Origin: Cymbomonas tetramitiformis
Lineage: Eukaryota > Chlorophyta > Pyramimonadophyceae > Pyramimonadales > Pyramimonadaceae
Reading direction: 5' to 3'
Assembly (NCBI GenBank): GCA_001247695.2
Contig: LGRX02027263.1
Span: forward strand, 39,521-103,520
DNA length: 64,000 nt
Translations under genes and position numbers: made by a program
The notes under the pieces: model-generated
Told to the model about the DNA's origin: nothing
Database searches by the model: none
Seen by the model: the letters and a program-made list of their open reading frames with translations, nothing else
In this document: positions 49,228 to 57,727 of the stretch, in pieces
How positions within the stretch are numbered: the stretch's first letter is position 1
Layout: the number at the start of each line of letters is the position of its first letter

Positions 49228-50049
49228 TCAAGGTAAGAACACCGCGTCCGTACGAATATTTTGTACGAAACGACTGTATGCTGCAGATGCCGAATCGTCA
49301 TCGTTGGAGGTTTTTATAAGAGCTCGCTCGACCAGCTCGACCTGTGCACACATCGCTCGTTCCCCTCGAAAGATTCGACGCTCTTCCGTGCCGCGCTTCT
49401 GCTTTGTTAGGGCGCTCTCGCCGCATCGAGCTCCGCTTTGGACGACCGCCGCGCACGTGCCGTTTACGAACACCGCGGTGTGCCTTTTCACCGGATGACC
49501 GTTAACGTGAGAGTATGCGATGACCGATTTCGAGTCTGGAGTGGGTAAGACTATCGGGTCGATGATATAAACAGCGGAATCGGCGTCGAAAAAGACGAGA
49601 AGCGCGTCGTTATCCGCTTCGTACTCGCACCGGACCGAAGATTCGCGACGTTTGAGAAAGAAGGAACGAGCTCTGAGCCGAACATCCTCCACGAACGCAT
49701 GTTCGACGTGCGAAGATGCGCACCATACGGCGACGCAAGGCTCCCCGACGTAAAGCTCTCGGCGAGCGGCCTTTTTTGAGGGATCGGTCTGAAGCATCTC
49801 CGGAACGGAGGACGAGAGCCGTTGAAAACGTGCACCGAAAAGAACGAACGAGAGAACAAATCCCACGAGTAACAAACTCGGCACTTTGATATAGATGAAT
49901 GTACGGAACGTTCGACGCTTACGAGATTCGGACGAGGCGAAACCGCTTAAGGGTTCGAAACCACGTTCCATGCTCTCGTTACGGTATAACGAAAGCGTGT
50001 TCATAGCCTTCTTGGCCTCTCGCTCCCAGAGATGCTGCTTGCGTCGCAT
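49228..50049 (-). CDS. Type II membrane protein with Cys-containing ectodomain (273 aa)
   Basis: The ATG at 50049 lies 40 bases from a TATTTATAC box. A basic N-terminal tail (KRRTFRTF) precedes one membrane segment at about residues 56-74 (SLLLVGFVLSFVLFGA). The remaining 200 residues hold several Cys and an NGT glycosylation site, consistent with a lumenal or external domain. It is next to the membrane-anchored trypsin gene, on the same strand. No family is recognised. Confidence 0.65.
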   Translation of the reverse strand: MRRKQHLWEREAKKAMNTLSLYRNESMERGFEPLSGFASSESRKRRTFRTFIYIKVPSLLLVGFVLSFVLFGARFQRLSSSVPEMLQTDPSKKAARRELYVGEPCVAVWCASSHVEHAFVEDVRLRARSFFLKRRESSVRCEYEADNDALLVFFDADSAVYIIDPIVLPTPDSKSVIAYSHVNGHPVKRHTAVFVNGTCAAVVQSGARCGESALTKQKRGTEERRIFRGERAMCAQVELVERALIKTSNDDDSASAAYSRFVQNIRTDAVFLP

Positions 50050-50088
50050 GAGGCGCCGCTCGTGTGAGTCAAAACTCGCCGCGGTCGT

Positions 50089-50097
50089 ATTTATACC
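50089..50097 (-). promoter_or_regulatory. TATA-like box
   Basis: TATTTATAC lies 40 bases upstream of the ATG at 50049. Confidence 0.6.
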
Positions 50098-50167
50098 TTG
50101 GGTTTTCTAACAAAAAATCCGTAAAACACTCGGCGCGCTGTTGTACAAAAAAAAAACCGTCCAAGAT

Positions 50168-52519
50168 TTAAAGAGGTGCGCGCGATAAAGAGGAGGCGTG
50201 CAGATCTCTTCTTGCGGGCATGTACGTGTTCACCCAATCCGCAACGTGCGTGACGTTCGCGTAAACTCCGGGGACTACGGAGTGCCGATACGCGCACTCG
50301 TACCCGAAGGACACCACCCCGATAATGTAGAACTCTCCCTCTTGGTGAAAGAACATGGCGCCCCCCGAGTCTCCTTGACAGCTGTCGATGACCGTGTTGC
50401 CGATTTTATGATACGCGCAGAAATTGTGATCGTCGAAGACGACGCCGACTATTTTGGCTTTGCTTCCGTCGCCGAGAACGACGTTGGCGTAGTTTCGTTT
50501 GCACTCCTCGCGGTCGTAGACGAAGGTGTGCATGATCATCAAATCGTCGGACATGTGACCGGCGTATGCCGTGTGTCCCCATCCCAGAGATGACACCACC
50601 ATGCGACGGAAATCCACCTTCGGATGATTTTCGTCCCCTGTATCGAATATACGAATCGGACGATACGACGACTTCGCGCCCAACCGTAGCAATGCAAAAT
50701 CGTACGAAAGACTGTTCGGATCGTACTTCGGGTGAATGTAGACGTCGACGATGACGATCTCTTCGATACATTTTGCTTCGGCGCTTTCCGTCAGCGTGAT
50801 TCGGCCCACGTCCACGTGATGCGCGTCCGTGAAGCAGTTGGTGTTGTCGGGCCAGTCTCGTCCGTTCGGATATACGCAATGCGCCGCCGTCAAAACCAAG
50901 TCCGGCGCCACCAAGGAGCCGCCACACAGGTGAGCGTGCATGCTGTTCTGCTGCTTATCGTAAGCTCGTTGAATTGACACCATGAATCCGTACTCTCCCT
51001 GGTTCGCGACCGGGTCGCCACCGACGACTCGAGCGGTGGTGTTCGCTCGAGCGCGTGTAGCGATTTGACTCTGTACCGACCGTCGGTGTTGGCGTCCGTT
51101 CGTGACGGTACCGTTTCCGCCCTCGGACGAGCATCCCTCGATCGCCGAGGCGGGCGCGTGAGGAAGCCGAAAGGTCAACAAGCTCGAATACGTCTTGGGC
51201 ATTTGCAACGTAGGTATTTGCGAAAAGCTGGCGCCGGAGCTCACAGTAATCCCGCGCGAAACGACGCTGAAGTATCCGAAATGAGGGTGCGCGATCATGG
51301 CGAAGTTGCTCTGAGTACCCCCTCCGGCGACGTACCGATTTACAGCCGGCATGCAGAGACCGTATCCAAACGTATCCTGCAACTCGAACACAAAGTCGGT
51401 GGAAACGATGTCGTCGATGACGATTCGAACGGGCGCGTCTTTCTGAATCCGACCAAAGGCGAGCGTCTGCGCGGGCATCACGACCGTGCCGCCAAAAGGT
51501 TGGACCGACACTCTCGTCCCGGAAAGAATCCAACTCAGACGATCGTCGTACGCTTGCAGATCGATAACATCTTTCCACACCGGCGAGGCGTCGAGGACCT
51601 CTCGCGGAGGCGCGTCCGGCACTATGAGAATGTCGAGAGCGTGCAAATCCTGAGAGGCGTTGTTGGCTCGTCGCGACCGCTTGTCGACGGTGATCGTGTT
51701 GTACGCCACGCGCGATTCCTCGTGATAAAGAAACGTCACCTCTCGCGTATCCGTGGACCAGGAATGCAGATGGGCCACGAGCCGATGATCGTCGTTGCGA
51801 AATATGTCCATGTTCCATCGGAAGTAATCCGACGGTTCCCATCGGTTCACCCTGACGGTGGATGCATCTCGCAAATGTGAAAAACGAGTATCGGCGTTTC
51901 GATCCAACCGGTCGACCATGAATTCCTCCATGATACTGCGATTCGCGAATTGCATCTCGAGGTTAACACAGAACGCGTCAAAAAACCAGGATGGTGTGCA
52001 ACGATCGGTCACACTCACACCGATCACGTTCGCACCAGATCCGGCGAGCGTTTCGTTGTGAAGGCTTTGCCACACATAATTACGTGAGGATCTCGCATAC
52101 GATTTTACATTAAACGCGGCGTTTGCGGTTACCGAATCTTCCACGGAGAGGTCGACGAGAGGCTCCGGAGGAGGCGCAGAAGCTTCGTACGGTGACGGGG
52201 GAGGTGGTGCAAACGAGGACGATACGGAGCTTTCGTAACTCTCCTCGCCGTCGTCGTCGTTCGCCGAATGGTGCAGCCGGAACATCGCGACGACGAAGAC
52301 GCAGGTGAGAATCAATATCATCGTGCACACCAACACGCTGCAGCAACCACCTGTCGACCTTTCATCGACGCGTGCCTGTCTTCGTTTATGTCTGTCGAAA
52401 GGTTCCATTATCTCCTTGTTGAGCGGTTCGGTTTCCTTTCGAGATTCGTGTATGTATACGGGCGAGCCATCTACACGCCTTTCTCGAATACGATACGAAA
52501 CCGACGAGTCGTCGAACAT
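50168..52519 (-). CDS. Type II transmembrane trypsin-like serine protease
   Basis: A 783-residue protein from the ATG at 52519; a later ATG at 52408 is possible because a GTATAC motif lies about 45 bases before it. A polar N terminus is followed by a membrane segment (VLVCTMILILTCVFVVAMF), a Pro-rich linker and a 370-residue ectodomain of unknown fold. An S1 protease domain fills the last 270 residues. It is complete: activation site R-VVGG, LTAAHC (His), YDFALLRL (Asp) and DSCQGDSGG (Ser), the Asp six residues before the Ser predicting cleavage after Lys or Arg. This layout parallels cellular membrane-anchored serine proteases. It likely sits in a virion or host membrane and processes surface proteins; that role is inferred. 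Confidence 0.9.
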   Translation of the reverse strand: MFDDSSVSYRIRERRVDGSPVYIHESRKETEPLNKEIMEPFDRHKRRQARVDERSTGGCCSVLVCTMILILTCVFVVAMFRLHHSANDDDGEESYESSVSSSFAPPPPSPYEASAPPPEPLVDLSVEDSVTANAAFNVKSYARSSRNYVWQSLHNETLAGSGANVIGVSVTDRCTPSWFFDAFCVNLEMQFANRSIMEEFMVDRLDRNADTRFSHLRDASTVRVNRWEPSDYFRWNMDIFRNDDHRLVAHLHSWSTDTREVTFLYHEESRVAYNTITVDKRSRRANNASQDLHALDILIVPDAPPREVLDASPVWKDVIDLQAYDDRLSWILSGTRVSVQPFGGTVVMPAQTLAFGRIQKDAPVRIVIDDIVSTDFVFELQDTFGYGLCMPAVNRYVAGGGTQSNFAMIAHPHFGYFSVVSRGITVSSGASFSQIPTLQMPKTYSSLLTFRLPHAPASAIEGCSSEGGNGTVTNGRQHRRSVQSQIATRARANTTARVVGGDPVANQGEYGFMVSIQRAYDKQQNSMHAHLCGGSLVAPDLVLTAAHCVYPNGRDWPDNTNCFTDAHHVDVGRITLTESAEAKCIEEIVIVDVYIHPKYDPNSLSYDFALLRLGAKSSYRPIRIFDTGDENHPKVDFRRMVVSSLGWGHTAYAGHMSDDLMIMHTFVYDREECKRNYANVVLGDGSKAKIVGVVFDDHNFCAYHKIGNTVIDSCQGDSGGAMFFHQEGEFYIIGVVSFGYECAYRHSVVPGVYANVTHVADWVNTYMPARRDLHASSLSRAPL

Positions 52520-52979
52520 CGTCGACAATCTTCTCGACGATCGATACGAAACTACGCTAGCGCCGTATCAACGTCCTATTCAAAAACGTTGGTGTCGCCT
52601 ACGTGGCGAAGGCTTTCGACGTATCCGAACTTGAGATGCACACGAAAATATTTTGGGAAGGAACCGTTCCGTGACCACGCCCCCCTCCCCCCTAGTTTAA
52701 GAGAGAGAGAGAGAGGCACAACCGAACCTTATCGATTCCCACCCAAACATTTCTAAAATTCTTAGATAAATTGTTCAGTTTAGCGAGACAGGCAGGTTAC
52801 GTATACGATAACCGGCAACTTTTTTTTTTGTGCTACCTTTATAAAGGTTCCCTTATCGCGGGGCCTAAACAAGCTTGAGCGCGGTGTCCGCCTGCGACGG
52901 TCGCCGAAGTTCGACAACCACGTGCCAGCTCTCGGAAACGGGTCAAATCGTCATACAAGAGTAGCTCTTCGTCGAAATG
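52520..52979. other. Intergenic region with GA tract
   Basis: About 460 bases between the trypsin gene start and the stop of the next gene. It holds a C-rich run, a GA tract (52700-52716) and a T run near 52821. No clear TATATATA box and no supported gene. Confidence 0.5.
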
Positions 52980-54180
52980 TCAGATGTGCAATACCCCGCG
53001 ACGAATCGAGGAGGCGTTTTCGTTTGAACTCCGCGCCATCCTCGCGACGAGCGATTCGTCGACGCTAGGTATCCACGAAATATCGGGTATCGCGTTGGCC
53101 CGAACAGACGTGGAGCGCTTTTCCAAAGGCCGCGCGTTCTCCGATGGTTCGGCGATCATCGCTGCTCGATCCGGCTCTTCGGAGAGGCGGAAGGTCTCCG
53201 CCAACGCCTTCTCGCGTAAAAAGATTTGGGTCGTGATCATCGTGACGAGGACGGTCGACGTTGTTTGCGCTATCAGAAACCAGAAATTAGAGAAGATTAG
53301 GAATATGTTGATGGCACCGGAAAGGCACACGAACAGCGTGTAAAATAGTATGGTCAGTTGTATGTGCACGGAGGATTGCAGTTCACTCCGGGGAATGTGA
53401 GGGGAATTGATGTAATTGATCTGCCATGACGACACTGTGCGCCGAACGTACACGTTGATCGCCGTGAGAAGGAAATTCGCGACGAGCGCCGATATCGCTT
53501 TGTCGCGGGAGTTCAGTCGATAGGTGTCAAAGAAAACGACGTCGTTTGAATGAAGATGGAAATAGTACTCGGGAAACCACGCCATGCGCCACATGACCAC
53601 GAATAGCAAAACGAAGAGGAGTAGCGCGAAAAACGTTAGACACAATGGACTCTCCTGGGTGAGCATAGAGTTTTTATCTGGCGTATGTTCTTCTTTAAGG
53701 CGTTCGTGTAATTCGCATTTCGTCGACGATATTTACGATCGCCGTCCGCAAAATATTCAGTAGGGTTCTCCGACGGTGCGCGCATTCTATCGATGCCCGT
53801 GAGGGGCGTGGGTCGACTTAGAGCGTCTCGCCGTGTCGTCGGACTCAACGGTCCATGGTCGTTTTCGCTTTCGTACAATCGATTCGTCCTTCTTACAGTC
53901 CGATTGCATACGAAGCTCGAAGGTGCTTCGACGTCGATGTTCTGATGGAAACTTGTCGGGACGCGGTTCTGATGCATTCATACTACGGCAACCTGTCGGT
54001 TGCGCGTCTTGACAAGCGCCGTGAATCGGATGCGTAAACCAAGATGCGTCGAGCAGTTGAGACGTCTTATGCGCTCCGCTATCATACGGCACGAGAGAAT
54101 GCGACCACCACATTACACAAGGCGTAAAGAAAAGCGGCCGCGGAAACGATCTTCAAAAGCGTTTTCTCGAGCGTAGTCAT
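52980..54180 (-). CDS. Multi-pass membrane protein, probably spliced from three exons
   Basis: The frame from 53666 to 52980 encodes four strong membrane segments but has no TATA box. A short frame with a hydrophobic N terminus starts at the ATG at 54180, 71 bases from the TATA box at 54251. A model with exons 54180-54088, 53941-53737 (or starting at 53968) and 53677-52980 keeps the frame throughout and gives about 331-340 residues. Its second intron has donor GTAAAT and acceptor CGCCAG (59 nt); the first has donor GTATGA. If the splicing model is wrong, the gene is simply 52980-53666 (228 residues). Function is unknown; a virion or nuclear membrane protein is possible. Confidence 0.5.
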
Positions 54181-54250
54181 AACCCAACCGACGAAAATTG
54201 AAGACGGTCGTCGCACGGCGAGGATTAAAAGCCTGCAGCTCTTCTCGCGC

Positions 54251-54265
54251 ATATATATATATATA
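54251..54265 (-). promoter_or_regulatory. TATA box of the multi-pass membrane protein gene
   Basis: An alternating AT tract of 15 bases, 71 bases from the ATG at 54180. Confidence 0.55.
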
Positions 54266-54392
54266 CGCCCCAAAGCTGATAGTTATCGAGTACGCGTGAG
54301 AAATATCCCAATCCCGTGCACCACTTCCGCGAATACCTCCCGCGATTTCCTTGAACGAACAGAAAGTGTATCGCGGCGGTATAACCAAGAAG

Positions 54393-54401
54393 TATATATA
54401 C
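54393..54401 (+). promoter_or_regulatory. TATA box of the histone gene
   Basis: TATATATAC lies 138 bases upstream of the ATG at 54539, the nearest such box on that side. Confidence 0.5.
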
Positions 54402-54538
54402 ACCGCGAGCACCGCGTCAACGTGTTTGCGGCAGAAGGCGAGACGATTCGTACGCATAAGCAGCCATTCCGACAACTCTTGTTTTTTTTCGAACCGCCAG
54501 AGCGCACGCGAAGCAGCACTTCGCGCACAACGTTCATC

Positions 54539-55159
54539 ATGCCACGAATCAAACAGGTCGCACCCTCTAAGAACGGCAAGGCGTTCAGGCACGTTCTGAG
54601 CGACGCTTCCAAGAGCGCGCTGCAACAACCGCAACCTTCGAAGGACATCGAACTAGCCATCAAGAAGAAACGAAGAAAGAAGCCAGGCACCGGCGCGCTT
54701 TTGGAAATCCGACGATTACAGAAACGCGACAAGAACATCATTCCGAAAGCCGCCTTTTGCAGACTCCTCAAGGAGATTCTCGGTGACGTTTGCACCGACG
54801 GTCCCCTGCGAATGCAAGGCAAAGCCGTGCGCGTGCTTCAAGAGACCGCGTCCAAGTATCTTCATCACATATTCGTCATGGGAACCGCGCTCAGCGTCAA
54901 GGACAAACGAATCAAGCTCACCGTGCGAGATTTCACGATGGCGGCCAATATCGTAAGCGGCGCCTACGTGCATTCCTTGGATATGCCCGACGCGTCCGAA
55001 CGACTTATCAGTTCACGAAGCCCGCGCCTCTTAGCGCTCACCGTACCCAAACCGAAACCGCAGCCAGAGAAAAAGACGCCCAAACCGGATAAACCTAAAA
55101 AAACCGTAAAGAAGCCGACGAGCAGCGAGAGCACATTAAATTCGGACAACGAGGATTGA
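54539..55159 (+). CDS. Histone H3 homologue
   Basis: A 206-residue protein from the ATG at 54539. The histone fold is plain: KKPGTGALLEIRRLQKR matches the H3 alphaN entry (PGTVALREIRRYQK), followed by the three core helices ending in KLTVRDFTMAANIVSG. The N-terminal tail is recognisably H3 (PRIKQVAP versus ARTKQTAR): the K4 equivalent is kept, while the K9-S10 context is changed. It has a Lys/Pro-rich C-terminal extension of about 60 residues ending in acidic residues, absent from canonical H3. It probably packages viral DNA into nucleosome-like particles, perhaps with host or other viral histones outside this window. Confidence 0.93.
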   Translation: MPRIKQVAPSKNGKAFRHVLSDASKSALQQPQPSKDIELAIKKKRRKKPGTGALLEIRRLQKRDKNIIPKAAFCRLLKEILGDVCTDGPLRMQGKAVRVLQETASKYLHHIFVMGTALSVKDKRIKLTVRDFTMAANIVSGAYVHSLDMPDASERLISSRSPRLLALTVPKPKPQPEKKTPKPDKPKKTVKKPTSSESTLNSDNED

Positions 55160-55325
55160 GAAGGCATGATAGAAACGACGAAGGCTCCAAACTCGTACAC
55201 CGCAATCCGTGTGCGTGAACACCGGACGCGAACGTGCGGGAGAGCCCTTCCACATTTCAAATGTAAGAATACGAACGCGACGAGTTTCGCGCGCTTCTAA
55301 TTTGCTTGCTAACGCGAGACTGTCC

Positions 55326-56006
55326 TTATTCGTGTATGTCGAGTTTGCAACTCAATTGAATCGTTGTATACGGCGAGCAATCCAACACACACTCGACCAT
55401 TTTTGATTTCACGGCATCCTCCGCACAAACGTACCAATCCTGCGCAAAAGCCTGCCTTCGCAAGTCTTCCATCGTGAGGAGGCAACGACTCGCCACGATC
55501 TCGAACAACTCCGAATTGAGCTTTGTGTGATACGCGCTTGACGAGGCGCTGTCAGTCGCGGTTCGCGAACACGTAACGGTATCACGAATGCTCACTTGAT
55601 GCAACATCAAAGTGGCCGTTTTGCACATGGTGCGATAGTCTCCGTACAAGAAAAGGACGGCGGCCATAGACATGGCTTGCACCGCGACGTGTGTATGTAC
55701 ACCGCCGTGTACGACTTTCCTGTACACCCTCATCGCGTCCAGTATGCGTTTTCCTGCCGCCACGGATCCTCCCGTAGAGTGGATGAAAAACATGACCGAG
55801 GCCTGTTTCCGTCGAGTAGCCTTGAAAAAGCCATCGCATACGATGTCGGCCGCGATCTCGTCGATAGGCCCGGTCAGCGATATTTCCACCAGTTCCGCGC
55901 CCAGCAGCGAATCCATATTGCTTCGTATTTTTGCGCCGCCCGCGGAACCCTGCACGTTCTGGTCGATGTTTTTTGGACGCGTAGCGCCGAAATCGAATGT
56001 CGACAT
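55326..56006 (-). CDS. ClpP-like serine protease
   Basis: A 226-residue protein from the ATG at 56006, 50 bases from a TATA box. The ClpP fold signatures are in order: FFIHSTGGSVAAGKRILDAM (family INSPGGSVxAG), catalytic S113 in QAMSMAAVLFLYG, H136 in LMLHQ and probable D190 in FAQDW, with the C-terminal AEDAVKSKMVECVLD matching the family ending. The triad looks intact and spacing is close to bacterial ClpP. It would form an oligomeric peptidase and normally needs an AAA+ partner, which I do not see here. Bacterial or organellar origin is likely; its role in the virus is unknown. Confidence 0.88.
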   Translation of the reverse strand: MSTFDFGATRPKNIDQNVQGSAGGAKIRSNMDSLLGAELVEISLTGPIDEIAADIVCDGFFKATRRKQASVMFFIHSTGGSVAAGKRILDAMRVYRKVVHGGVHTHVAVQAMSMAAVLFLYGDYRTMCKTATLMLHQVSIRDTVTCSRTATDSASSSAYHTKLNSELFEIVASRCLLTMEDLRRQAFAQDWYVCAEDAVKSKMVECVLDCSPYTTIQLSCKLDIHE

Positions 56007-56055
56007 GGTCTCTTATCACCTCTCCTTATAACCGCACCACAAATTTCGACGAAGG

Positions 56056-56068
56056 TATATATATATAT
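56056..56068 (-). promoter_or_regulatory. TATA box of the ClpP-like gene
   Basis: A 13-base alternating TA tract, 50 bases upstream of the ATG at 56006. Confidence 0.65.
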
Positions 56069-56158
56069 GTGTGTGTGTGTCCGCGTACGCGCGTATACGC
56101 GTTTGTTCGGATCTTTACAACTTGTTTGCTCGTCGGCCGCATGCGCTTGAAAATAAAA

Positions 56159-56182
56159 CAAGAGAGAGAGAGAGAGAGAGAG
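56159..56182. repeat. (GA)n microsatellite
   Basis: About 12 GA units, 91 bases beyond the TATA box of the ClpP-like gene and 69 bases past the stop of the gene at 56251. Confidence 0.9.
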
Positions 56183-56250
56183 ACATTCCATACATCGACG
56201 GTTAACTTGAAAATGTCTAACGTTACACCCTTCGTGTACACAAAATCGGT

Positions 56251-57381
56251 CTATATGCCGACATATACCTCGATCTTGCCCAAGTTTCTCAAGTTTATAT
56301 TTTGACTAATCTGCGTGGTGTACCGCATGTATGTTCTGCCCCGTGGGTCCTTACGGATTTCGTGTACGCGGTTATTCATCCGAATGTTGGCGGTAGCATG
56401 CAGACATCTCCCAACGGAGATGGCTCGTAGCACGTAGTTTTGTAAATCCTTGTCCACGTCGTTACGCACTTCTAAGTCGAGCGGTATCCCCGGTGATGGT
56501 TGCTCGTTGGAATACGGATTGGCGTAAGGTATGATTTTCATGCGCTTGTCGTCGGGACTGGACCCTTCCTTCTCGGACGGTCCTATCACTATCAAAAAAT
56601 ACAATCTCGTGCCTTCTAAACAGTTGACCCCCCAATGGTTCACCATCGTCACTCTTCCGCCGGCGATCACGTTCATACTGACAGACGTACTACCGACACC
56701 ACCCGTCGGTATATTTTTCAAAATTCCTACAAAGTTGATACGTAAGATGATGGCGTCCGACATAACCTTGCTATACCTGTGCTCGTCCGTGTCGACCTCC
56801 GTCCATTTGAATTCGGTCTGTAAGCCGTGCCTCAATCGCTTCGCATCGTCGGTCGCCATGAGATACTTGTGGAGCGCGTTCCAAGTGACAAATTGGCCCG
56901 TCATACCTTTAAATTTTAAGATGTCCTTATTGGTGACATCGGAAGCCCCGACCAGACTCGTCTGTCGATCTATAACGAGCGCGAACAACGGCCATGCCGG
57001 GGTGTTTGAGATGGTATCACCGCGAACGTTTTTTGTGATATCTTCCCAGAAATCTTTCACGAGGGCGTCGAACTCCGTGTCCCTGGTCTCTATCGAACTC
57101 ATGGAAAGCTTGTGCAGGTACATCTGGGGAATGGTCTCCTGAGCCCAGAACATACCCGGCTGGCTCCCTTTGTTGTAAAGGCTCGGACTCGAGTTCGGAG
57201 GATACGGGGAAGCGGGATCGACGGTGGGACCGGAGGACATGTTGCTTAGCGGAGATCCCATCGGGGAAGCCTGCGAAAAGGAGGTTGCCAAGCTTCCTCC
57301 CACGGCGGGTGCGCCCACTCGTATGCCGGGCATCGGCAAGGGTCCCGAGTATACAGGTTGACGAGGAACGGGAGCCGACAT
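56251..57381 (-). CDS. Protein with disordered N terminus, possible capsid-associated (376 aa)
   Basis: The ATG at 57381 lies 54 bases from a TATATAT box. The first 80 residues are rich in Pro, Ser and Gly and look flexible; the remaining 290 form a globular, beta-rich region. No enzyme motif or membrane segment. Size and layout would suit a minor capsid or triplex-type protein of a herpes-like virus, but nothing in the sequence proves it. Confidence 0.65.
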   Translation of the reverse strand: MSAPVPRQPVYSGPLPMPGIRVGAPAVGGSLATSFSQASPMGSPLSNMSSGPTVDPASPYPPNSSPSLYNKGSQPGMFWAQETIPQMYLHKLSMSSIETRDTEFDALVKDFWEDITKNVRGDTISNTPAWPLFALVIDRQTSLVGASDVTNKDILKFKGMTGQFVTWNALHKYLMATDDAKRLRHGLQTEFKWTEVDTDEHRYSKVMSDAIILRINFVGILKNIPTGGVGSTSVSMNVIAGGRVTMVNHWGVNCLEGTRLYFLIVIGPSEKEGSSPDDKRMKIIPYANPYSNEQPSPGIPLDLEVRNDVDKDLQNYVLRAISVGRCLHATANIRMNNRVHEIRKDPRGRTYMRYTTQISQNINLRNLGKIEVYVGI

Positions 57382-57434
57382 GATGTTACACGTAGCCGTT
57401 TCTCGGATCGGCACGGTCGGTATCGATTCGAATC

Positions 57435-57441
57435 TATATAT
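57435..57441 (-). promoter_or_regulatory. TATA box
   Basis: TATATAT lies 54 bases upstream of the ATG at 57381. Confidence 0.6.
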
Positions 57442-57555
57442 CCCACGCGTATTTATACATAGTCGGTGTTTCATTATAAACCCGACCCGTCTCACGGGTT
57501 TCGCGATATACCGTTTTCGCCGTTTATTCGCGAACCTTCCCGACCTCTCATGCCC

Positions 57556-57618
57556 ACCGGCCCAGAGCAGGGCCGAGGAAATTAATTCACTCATACGCCC
57601 GACGGGCGTGGTTTTTCC
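57556..57618 (-). terminator. 63-bp hairpin element, copy 2
   Basis: Matches 7727-7789 at 55 of 63 positions, including an identical ACGCCCGACGGGCGTGG core. It lies about 110 bases downstream of the TBP gene stop (57728) in the gap before the TATA box at 57435. The same position relative to the upstream gene as copy 1 supports a 3'-end function. Confidence 0.5.
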
Positions 57619-57727
57619 TTTTTCTTTTTTCTCGTGCCCATCGCCGCCTCACCGAAGTGAACATCCGTACGCGCGCGTTTTTCTCGAAGCTCGAGGATGT
57701 CTAAAGCGTCTTCCCGAGTGTCTCGGC

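Noticed and set aside
54113..54822. Minus-strand frames antisense to the histone gene
   Set aside because: The histone H3 frame on the other strand is unmistakable, and these frames have no promoter or family features.
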